Positions 1 through 4,183 of a stretch of DNA of 5,305 bases are shown in pieces. A model generated the notes under the pieces. It did not search any database. It had not been told where the DNA came from and worked only from the letters and a program-made list of their open reading frames with translations. Source of the DNA: Pseudomonadota bacterium (GTDB lineage Bacteria; Pseudomonadota; Alphaproteobacteria; Acetobacterales; Acetobacteraceae); contig JAKAQU010000225.1 in assembly GCA_021819535.1 (NCBI GenBank), positions 1-5,305 of the forward strand, given 5' to 3'. Numbering within the stretch: position 1 is the first letter of the stretch; each line of letters opens with the position of its first letter. The translations under genes and the position numbers were made by a program.

Positions 1-78
1 ACTCGCTACGACAAAAAAGCCGCCAACTTCCTGGCCGGCCTCTGTCTCGCCTCCGCAGTCACCTACTGGATGCAATGA
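1..78 (+). CDS. IS5-family transposase, C-terminal fragment (5' end outside window)
   Basis: Frame 1 is open from the first base to the TGA at 76-78 and gives 25 residues beginning TRYDKKAANFLAGLCLASAV and ending with an aromatic/hydrophobic tail (TYWMQ). The pattern R-Y-D-K-x-A-x-N-F-L-A-x-x-x-L-A is the usual extreme C-terminus of DDE transposases of the IS5 family (IS1031/IS427-like subgroups), which cut and paste their own element. Only this tail is visible, so the catalytic DDE residues, the left inverted repeat and intactness cannot be judged. The right end of the element should lie within some tens of bases after the stop, but with only one end in the window I cannot fix the terminal repeat or target duplication. 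Family assignment rests on about 20 residues: likely, not certain. Confidence 0.72.
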   Translation, partial: TRYDKKAANFLAGLCLASAVTYWMQ

Positions 79-100
79 GTCCACGCCCTAAGACCGTTGC
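1..100 (+). mobile_element. Right end of an IS5-family insertion sequence (boundary approximate)
   Basis: The transposase tail at 1-78 implies that the window opens inside an insertion sequence whose 3' end lies just right of the stop codon. IS5-family elements usually keep only a short non-coding stretch between the transposase stop and the terminal inverted repeat, so I place the end at roughly 90-110. The exact border is not determined: the partner inverted repeat is off the left edge and no target duplication can be checked. Everything left of tRNA-Leu may therefore be accessory DNA. Confidence 0.5.
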
Positions 101-178
101 AGCTAAGGCTAGGAAAGCGGCGATCGCAGCGAGGAAAGCGGCGATCGCGCCCACGAATACAGCTATGTTTGTGAGCAT
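59..178 (-). CDS. Putative 39-residue single-span hydrophobic membrane peptide
   Basis: An ATG at 178 opens a 39-codon frame ending at TGA (61-59). The peptide starts MLTNIAVFVG, continues with two tandem copies of AIAAFLA (residues 11-17 and 18-24), then LAATVL, and ends in a basic tail (GRGLIASSR). Residues about 5-30 form one uninterrupted hydrophobic helix of transmembrane length. A GAGGGG Shine-Dalgarno sits 8 bases before the ATG, and a TTGAAA/TACGCT promoter-like pair with 17-base spacing lies just upstream. The last 20 bases overlap the end of the convergent transposase gene, so the C-terminal tail probably derives from IS sequence and the original reading frame may have been longer. 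I recognise no family. Small single-span peptides of this kind include type I toxins and membrane-protein regulators, but nothing here assigns a role. The alternative is a chance frame created by the 21-bp repeat. Confidence 0.4.
   Translation of the reverse strand: MLTNIAVFVGAIAAFLAAIAAFLALAATVLGRGLIASSR
107..148. repeat. Two-copy 21-bp tandem repeat containing GCGATCGC
   Basis: Two adjacent 21-base units (107-127 and 128-148) match at 19 of 21 positions. Each carries the 17-base core AGGAAAGCGGCGATCGC (111-127 and 132-148), including the palindrome GCGATCGC at 120-127 and 141-148. The period is a multiple of three, so the minus-strand peptide reads through it as AIAAFLA twice. It could be a slipped-strand duplication inside a coding region, or a pair of protein-binding sites two helical turns apart; the coding explanation is simpler. 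Confidence 0.8.
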
Positions 179-632
179 GGCAAACACCCCTCAATATTTT
201 TATAGCGTAATGCAAATCTTACGATGTTTCAATATTATCCTCTCAGATGTTTGGGATCTCGATTCAAAGGCGGACGTCTCGAAGAATGCTGGGTTTTTCG
301 TTGTTCCTCGGCGGCATCGGAGCGATTGGCGCGTTGCGACCGCCAAGACGCCGGCGGCTGGCAGACCAAAATAGGCGACATCAACATGCTCGGCCCACAT
401 GCGGGCGGTTGTGCGGGGCAATGTATAGCGAGCGACTCGGATAGTGGTTTTGACGAAGGACTTTCTCCCGCTTTTGGTGAGAGCGTCGGCTGCGGGAAAC
501 ACTTCGACGGTGCGATCCTCCTGCCGCAAGCATCTTTTCCACCACCGTGCGTCGAATAATCCCGCTGGAGGTCCGCAAGGCCGCTATTGAATTGCCCGAC
601 GAAAGTGAATTTTGTGAGTTATTTGAGCGGCC
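179..632. other. 454-bp stretch without an identifiable gene (likely decayed or accessory DNA)
   Basis: Between the small peptide gene and tRNA-Leu, all six frames were examined. Only short open frames of about 65-110 codons occur, on both strands and mutually overlapping, and none shows a family motif I recognise. The best is a minus-strand frame, 529-200, with a TTG start and 109 residues. It reads protein-like in its middle (around residues 8-65), but it has no well-spaced ribosome binding site; an AGGAGG at 522-517 is 14 bases from the nearest in-frame GTG. Its last codons run through the AT-rich promoter-like patch, so I do not call it a gene. The stretch also holds an inverted repeat at 571-639. 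A pseudogene remnant or an island edge next to the tRNA are the likeliest explanations. Confidence 0.55.
187..232 (-). promoter_or_regulatory. Candidate promoter and ribosome binding site of the small peptide gene
   Basis: Read on the minus strand: a TTGAAA -35 (232-227), a 17-base spacer, a TACGCT -10 (209-204), then GAGGGG (192-187) as Shine-Dalgarno, 8 bases before the ATG at 178. The predicted transcript start near 197 would give a leader of about 20 bases. The -35 is good and the -10 moderate; an overlapping TATAAA (204-199) is closer to consensus but 22 bases from the -35. The patch 189-250 is clearly richer in A/T than the rest of the window, as expected for a promoter but also for foreign DNA. 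Confidence 0.4.
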
Positions 633-639
633 TGCGGAC
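571..639. repeat. Imperfect inverted repeat that includes the 3' end of tRNA-Leu
   Basis: The left arm at 571-585 is GTCCGCAAGGCCGCT. The right arm at 626-639 is AGCGGCCTGCGGAC, the reverse complement of the left arm except for one extra A. The arms are 40 bases apart. Bases 633-639 of the right arm are the discriminator and six of the seven acceptor-stem bases of the tRNA-Leu gene, so the left arm carries an inverted copy of the tRNA 3' end plus 7 bases of its flank. On the tRNA transcript the arms could pair in the 3' trailer and compete with the acceptor stem. No U-run follows the distal arm, so it does not look like an intrinsic terminator. Confidence 0.75.
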
Positions 640-717
640 GGCGGGGATCGAACCCGCACTTCCGATACGGAAAGCAGATTTTAAGTCTGCTGCGTCTACC
701 TGTTCCGCCACGTCCGC
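633..717 (-). tRNA. tRNA-Leu (anticodon UAA)
   Basis: Read on the minus strand, an 85-base cloverleaf is complete. The acceptor stem is GCGGACG/CGTCCGC (717-711 with 640-634), and the discriminator is A at 633. The D region contains TGGCGGAACAGGTAGACGC. The anticodon stem GCAGA/TCTGC flanks the loop CTTAAAA, with anticodon TAA at 683-681. A long class II variable arm (TTCCG/CGGAA) follows, then the T arm GCGGG-TTCGATC-CCCGC. The long variable arm and UAA anticodon identify a leucine tRNA reading UUA/UUG, codons that are rare in GC-rich genomes. CCA is not encoded (the gene is followed by GG), so it must be added by the nucleotidyltransferase, as is usual in alphaproteobacteria. The gene starts only 12 bases after the stop of the upstream dehydrogenase on the same strand. 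Confidence 0.97.
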
Positions 718-729
718 ATGAAACGTGCC

Positions 730-1641
730 TCATCCCTTGCAGAGCGCGCGCGCGATTTCAAGCGCGCGGCGGAGCAGGGTTTCATTCGCCTCCGGCGTCA
801 GAAACCCGCTATGGGCGGAAAGTGTCACATTGGGGAGAAGCGTCAGCGGATGGCCGGGCGGCAGGGGCTCGGTCGTGAACACGTCGAGCGCGGCATGGGC
901 GATGTCGCCCCGCTCCAGCGCCGCGATCAGCGCCGTCTCGTCGATCAGCGCGCCGCGCGCGGTATTGACGAGAATGGCGCCGGGGCGCAGCCGTGCGAGG
1001 CGCGCGGCATCGAGAAACCCCCGGGTTTCGTCGTTGAGGAGGAGATGGAGCGAGACGACATGGCTTTCCGCCAGAAGCTCATCGAGGGCGACGAAGCGGA
1101 CGCCAGGTGCGGTTTTCGGGCTTCTGTTCCAGGCGAGAACCCGCATCCCGGACCCCGCCGCGATGCGCGCGACTTCGGCCGCGATCCCGCCAAAGCCGAT
1201 CAGGCCGAGCGTCTTGCCGGTGAGTTGCACGCCGGGGATGCGCGGCCAGGCCCCTTCGCGCACGCCGCGATCCATCGCCGCGATGCCGCGCGCTGCCGCC
1301 CACATCAGCGCGATGCTATGCTCGGCGACCGCGGTGTCGCCATAGCCCTTGATGGTGTGGACGGTGATGCCGAGTGCGGCGAGTTCGTCCGGGTTCATGT
1401 AGCTCCGCGCGCCGGTGCCGAGGAAAATGACGTGGCGGAGCGTTTTGCATTGGGCAAGTTGGGCGGTCGGGAGAGCGGAATGGTCGTCGAGCACGAAATC
1501 ATAGCCGGCGAGGAGGCCCGGCAAATCCTCGGGCACGATGCGGGCGGCGCGATGGAGGGTGATCGGGGGGTCGCTCTCCGTCGTGACGCGCTGGAATACC
1601 GCCGCCAGGGTGTCGTCCGCATCGAGAAAAAGACCGCGCAT
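730..1641 (-). CDS. D-2-hydroxyacid dehydrogenase, NAD(P)-dependent
   Basis: This is a 303-residue cytosolic oxidoreductase of the D-isomer 2-hydroxyacid dehydrogenase family (phosphoglycerate dehydrogenase/glyoxylate-hydroxypyruvate reductase relatives, usually 310-330 residues), which interconverts 2-keto and D-2-hydroxy acids. The Rossmann domain starts near residue 100, with the dinucleotide loop G-F-G-G-I-A (149-154). Catalytic residues are in place: Arg229 in VNTARGALID, Glu258 in DVFTTEP and His277 in LSAHSG. The 29-residue Arg-Glu spacing equals that in E. coli SerA. After the second Rossmann strand the sequence is WNRSP (171-175) rather than an acidic residue, which in this family points to NADP(H) preference and to the glyoxylate/hydroxypyruvate reductase side; this is inference and the substrate is open. 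The start at 1641 is chosen because GGGAG lies 7 bases upstream and the product begins MRGLFLDAD; in-frame upstream codons give an arginine-rich, non-family extension. No ACT or other extra domain is present. Confidence 0.93.
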   Translation of the reverse strand: MRGLFLDADDTLAAVFQRVTTESDPPITLHRAARIVPEDLPGLLAGYDFVLDDHSALPTAQLAQCKTLRHVIFLGTGARSYMNPDELAALGITVHTIKGYGDTAVAEHSIALMWAAARGIAAMDRGVREGAWPRIPGVQLTGKTLGLIGFGGIAAEVARIAAGSGMRVLAWNRSPKTAPGVRFVALDELLAESHVVSLHLLLNDETRGFLDAARLARLRPGAILVNTARGALIDETALIAALERGDIAHAALDVFTTEPLPPGHPLTLLPNVTLSAHSGFLTPEANETLLRRALEIARALCKG

Positions 1642-3418
1642 GAAGCCGCTCCCGGTTGATCGCCATTCGCAAGCCGCCACTCTGCGGAAATCGACCGAGG
1701 CGGGCAAGCGCCGGCGCCTTGGCCGCTGGCTCGCCCGCGCGATCATCGCCGCGGTCTGGGGTGGGCTCGCGCTCGGGCTGGCTTTTCTCTGGCTGATCCA
1801 TGATCTGCCGCGCCCGGAAGACGCGATCGCCGCCCGCCGGCCCATGCTCACCCTGGAAGATCGCACCGGTCGCGTGATCGCACGCTATGGCGATGTCGTC
1901 GGCGCGACGGTGCATCTCACCGATCTCCCGCCCTATGTCCCGGCGGCCGTGGTCGCGGTCGAGGATCGGCGGTTTTTCAGCCACGGCGCGCTCGATTGGC
2001 GGGGCTTGGCGCGGGCCGCGTTCATCGATCTGACCTCGGGGCGGATCGTGCAGGGCGGCTCGACGCTCTCTCAGCAAGTGGCCAAGACACTTTTTCTCAG
2101 CAATCGGCGGACATTTCGCCGGAAAATTCAGGAGGTCATTCTAGCCTACTGGATTTACGATCATTTTACTCGCAATCAGATCCTCGAAATCTGGCTCAAT
2201 CGGGTCTATCTCGGTGCCGGCGCCTTCGGCGTCGATGCCGCGGCACGAGTCTATTTCGGCTTGCCTGCGCGCCATGCCTCGCTCTGGCAGGCCGCGATGA
2301 TCGCCGGGATCCCGCGCGCGCCGGCGCGTTTCAACCCGCACGCCAATGCGTCCGCCGCGATCGCCCGCACCCGCCAAGTGCTGGCGGCGATGCGCGAGAC
2401 CGGCGCGATCACCGAGGCTGCCGAGAGTGCTGCCATCGCCGCGATCAAGCTGCCGCCCATCCCGGGGGGCGGCTGGTTCGCCGATTGGGTGGCCGAGCAG
2501 GCCGAGCCCGCCCTGCCGCCGGGCGAAGACGCGACCCTCAAGACCACGCTCGATTCCCGCTTGCAGACGGAAGCGGAAACTCGGCTCAAGGCGCTGCTCG
2601 ATGGCCCTGGCCTCGCGGCCGATGTCGGGGAGGGGGCGGTGGTCGCGCTCGACGCGGCGACCGGCGCGGTGCGCGCCATGGTCGGCGGGCGGGCGGAGAG
2701 CGGTGGCGGCTTCAACCGCGCCGTCGCCGCGCGGCGCCAGCCCGGCTCGGCGTTCAAGCCGTTCGTCTGGCTCACCGCCCTCGTCCATGGCGAGACGCCG
2801 GCAAGCCTGGTCGAGGACGCGCCGATCCGCCTCGGCGCCTGGGCGCCGCATGATCTCGAACACCGCTATCAGGGCGCGATCACCCTGACTGCGGCGCTGG
2901 CGCAATCCTCCAACACCGCCGCCATTCGGCTTCTGCTCCGGAATGGCGGCCCGCGTGCCGTCATCGCGACCGCCCGCAGATGCGGCATCAGCGACCCACT
3001 CCCCGATGACGCCTCGCTCGCGCTTGGCACCGCCTCCGTTGGATTACTTGAACTGACCGCCGCTTACGCGCCGTTTTTCAACGGGGGTGCGGCTCTCCGC
3101 CCGCGCTATCTCGAAACCGCGCCCGCGCGCCGCACCCAGGTGATCCCGCCTGAAGCCGCGGCGATGATGAAAACCATGCTCGCCGCCGTAGTCAGCGAGG
3201 GCACCGGCCGTAATGCTGCCATTTCCGGCGAAATCGTTGCCGGCAAAACGGGAACCTCTCAGGATTACCGCGACGCCTGGTTCGTGGGCGCGGTGCGCGG
3301 CACCCTGATCGGCGTCTGGCTCGGCAATGACGACGCAAGCCCCACCAAAGGCATCACCGGCGGCAGCCTGCCTGCCCGCCTGTTCCACGATCTCGCCCTG
3401 GTGGTGGCGCGGGAGTGA
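1640..3418 (+). CDS. Class A penicillin-binding protein, bifunctional transglycosylase/transpeptidase (PBP1A family)
   Basis: A 592-residue inner-membrane enzyme that polymerises lipid II glycan strands and crosslinks their peptides in the periplasm. A short basic cytoplasmic tail (KRRRLGRWL, ending near residue 31) is followed by one transmembrane anchor, about 32-53. The GT51 glycosyltransferase domain (about 70-245) shows VEDRRFFSHGALDWRG with catalytic Glu108, GGSTLSQQVAKTLFL (139-153), RKIQE (161-165) and ILEIWLNRVYLG (181-192). The transpeptidase domain (about 330-590) has all three penicilloyl-serine motifs: SxxK at 370-373 (SAFK), SxN at 423-425 (SSN) and KTG at 536-538. It is shorter than typical PBP1A (700-850 residues) and ends soon after the transpeptidase fold, lacking the PBP1C-type C-terminal domain and any large inserted domain. 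Start 1640 is the ATG nearest the anchor; in-frame GTGs at 1559, 1583 and 1610 and an ATG at 1538 would only lengthen the cytoplasmic tail and overlap the divergent dehydrogenase. Confidence 0.95.
   Translation: MKPLPVDRHSQAATLRKSTEAGKRRRLGRWLARAIIAAVWGGLALGLAFLWLIHDLPRPEDAIAARRPMLTLEDRTGRVIARYGDVVGATVHLTDLPPYVPAAVVAVEDRRFFSHGALDWRGLARAAFIDLTSGRIVQGGSTLSQQVAKTLFLSNRRTFRRKIQEVILAYWIYDHFTRNQILEIWLNRVYLGAGAFGVDAAARVYFGLPARHASLWQAAMIAGIPRAPARFNPHANASAAIARTRQVLAAMRETGAITEAAESAAIAAIKLPPIPGGGWFADWVAEQAEPALPPGEDATLKTTLDSRLQTEAETRLKALLDGPGLAADVGEGAVVALDAATGAVRAMVGGRAESGGGFNRAVAARRQPGSAFKPFVWLTALVHGETPASLVEDAPIRLGAWAPHDLEHRYQGAITLTAALAQSSNTAAIRLLLRNGGPRAVIATARRCGISDPLPDDASLALGTASVGLLELTAAYAPFFNGGAALRPRYLETAPARRTQVIPPEAAAMMKTMLAAVVSEGTGRNAAISGEIVAGKTGTSQDYRDAWFVGAVRGTLIGVWLGNDDASPTKGITGGSLPARLFHDLALVVARE
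1649..1653 (-). promoter_or_regulatory. Ribosome binding site that fixes the dehydrogenase start
   Basis: On the minus strand, GGGAG (1653-1649) precedes the ATG at 1641 by 7 bases, an optimal Shine-Dalgarno placement. It lies inside the first codons of the divergent PBP gene. The PBP start at 1640 has only a weak purine stretch upstream (GAGAAAAAGA, 1624-1633). Confidence 0.65.
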
Positions 3419-3419
3419 G

Positions 3420-3456
3420 GAAGAAAGGCGAGGGGTGCTACCCCTGGCCTTTCTTC
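3420..3456. terminator. Bidirectional intrinsic terminator between convergent genes
   Basis: The outer stem GAAGAAAGGC (3420-3429) pairs perfectly with GCCTTTCTTC (3447-3456). After a single G-G mismatch, an inner stem AGGGGT/ACCCCT (3431-3436 with 3440-3445) closes on a GCT loop. The distal arm is pyrimidine-rich (CCTTTCTTC) on either strand, so the same hairpin can end transcripts of the PBP gene (stop at 3418) and of the oppositely oriented oxygenase gene (stop at 3461). It fills nearly the whole 42-base gap. The U-tract is interrupted by C, so strict Rho-independent efficiency is not certain. Confidence 0.85.
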
Positions 3457-3460
3457 GGCG

Positions 3461-4090
3461 TCATGCCGCCGCGGTGAGGCGTTTGACGAAGGCGGACAGG
3501 CGATGGCGGCGGAGTTCGGAGCGGGCGGCGGCGGAGTTGGTCATGTAGTTGAGCTGCACGACATAGCGCTGGCCGATGAAGGTTTTGTGCCCGTGCCAGG
3601 CTTCGACGCTGTTCGGGAAAACCAGCAGCGTGCCGTTCACCGGCGGCACTTCGACGGCGAAATCCTCGAGATCGCGGCTGCGAAGCAGGCGGAGACAGCC
3701 TTCATGCGCGCTCCAGGCGCCATCGTCTGGGTTGAGATAGAGGAGAACGGTAACCCGCTTGGCCGTTGAATCGCAATGAATATGCCCGTCGCGTTCGGTG
3801 GATTGGCCGCGCAGCGTCACCATCGTCGGCGCGTCATCGAGATCGAGGCCGAAGCGCCCGGCGATCGCGGCGCGAAAGCGCGGCCCCTCGAGTTCCGCAA
3901 CCAGCCGCGCCGCACTCGGGCCGAGCGCAAGGGCTGAGATCGGGAACGAGCCGCGTTTGGCGAGGCGCGGCAAATCGCGAAACACCGTCGCGAGGGCCGC
4001 CTCGGGCACGAAACGCGGGACGACGATATGCGGAAAAGGGTCGCTCGCGACCGGGGTTTCGTTCAGGCGCTGGTAATCCAAGTTGAACAT
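3461..4090 (-). CDS. 2-oxoglutarate/Fe(II)-dependent oxygenase-like protein
   Basis: A 209-residue protein with the jelly-roll signature of the 2OG-Fe(II) oxygenase superfamily (prolyl-4-hydroxylase-like), whose members hydroxylate a substrate while decarboxylating 2-oxoglutarate. The iron ligands are visible as H105-C-D107 in DGHIHCDST, followed by the strand KRVTVLLYLNPDDG (111-124). The distal His is in AWHGHKTFIGQR (H166 or H168), with Arg175 placed to bind the 2OG carboxylate. The segment GTLLVFPNSVEAWHGH is typical of the family's eighth strand. There is no signal peptide or membrane segment, so it is expected to be cytosolic. The start at 4090 is the only ATG giving the full N-terminal region (MFNLDYQRLNETPVASDPFPH); its ribosome binding site is weak (GAGCGAG). 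Proteins of this type often sit near sugar or polysaccharide genes, but no such neighbour is visible here, so the substrate is unknown. Confidence 0.85.
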   Translation of the reverse strand: MFNLDYQRLNETPVASDPFPHIVVPRFVPEAALATVFRDLPRLAKRGSFPISALALGPSAARLVAELEGPRFRAAIAGRFGLDLDDAPTMVTLRGQSTERDGHIHCDSTAKRVTVLLYLNPDDGAWSAHEGCLRLLRSRDLEDFAVEVPPVNGTLLVFPNSVEAWHGHKTFIGQRYVVQLNYMTNSAAARSELRRHRLSAFVKRLTAAA

Positions 4091-4131
4091 GGCGGGCTCG
4101 CTCGGAGAGTTGTCTTTCCCGCCTTATAGCA
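4091..4131 (-). promoter_or_regulatory. Extended -10 promoter and leader hairpin of the oxygenase gene
   Basis: On the minus strand, TGCTATAAG (4131-4123) is an extended -10 element with TATAAG matching five of six consensus bases. No good -35 is present at 16-18 bases, which extended -10 promoters tolerate. It predicts a transcript start near 4116, 25 or so bases before the ATG at 4090. GGCGGG (4123-4118) and CCCGCC (4096-4091, directly abutting the ATG) are complementary across a 21-base loop. Most of the 5' arm lies upstream of the predicted start, so the fold may exist only in DNA or in a longer transcript. Confidence 0.45.
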
Positions 4132-4183
4132 CGATGGGTCGGCAATTCATCCTCCGCCGTTGCCCGCCGACGCAGCGGGCGCT

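Noticed and set aside
107..148. Start of a CRISPR array
   Set aside because: The two units are directly adjacent with no spacer and lie in frame within one small reading frame; no cas gene is nearby.
75..374. Plus-strand 99-codon frame starting MSPRPKTVAAKARKAA
   Set aside because: It overlaps the transposase stop and has no ribosome binding site. Its Ala/Lys-rich start is the reverse reading of the 21-bp repeat, and its remainder runs through the AT-rich patch without any recognisable domain.
200..529. Minus-strand 109-codon frame beginning with TTG
   Set aside because: Its middle portion looks protein-like, but there is no correctly spaced ribosome binding site, no family resemblance, and its end overlaps the likely promoter of the small peptide. 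It is kept only as a note in the unassigned stretch.
733..761. TTGAAA (761-756) as the -35 of a promoter for tRNA-Leu inside the dehydrogenase gene
   Set aside because: The hexamers found 16-18 bases downstream (such as AAGGGA or AGGGAT) match the -10 consensus at only one or two positions.
718..1659. Long plus-strand open frame of 313 codons opposite the dehydrogenase
   Set aside because: It is an antisense shadow of a strongly supported family protein. GC-rich codon use keeps the opposite strand free of stops, and its translation has the Arg/Gly/Ala-rich, low-hydrophobic look of a shadow, with no motif.
4110..4138. TTGTCT (4110-4115) as a -35 for a zapE promoter
   Set aside because: At a 17-base spacing the -10 would be GATGGG, which is too far from consensus to support a call.
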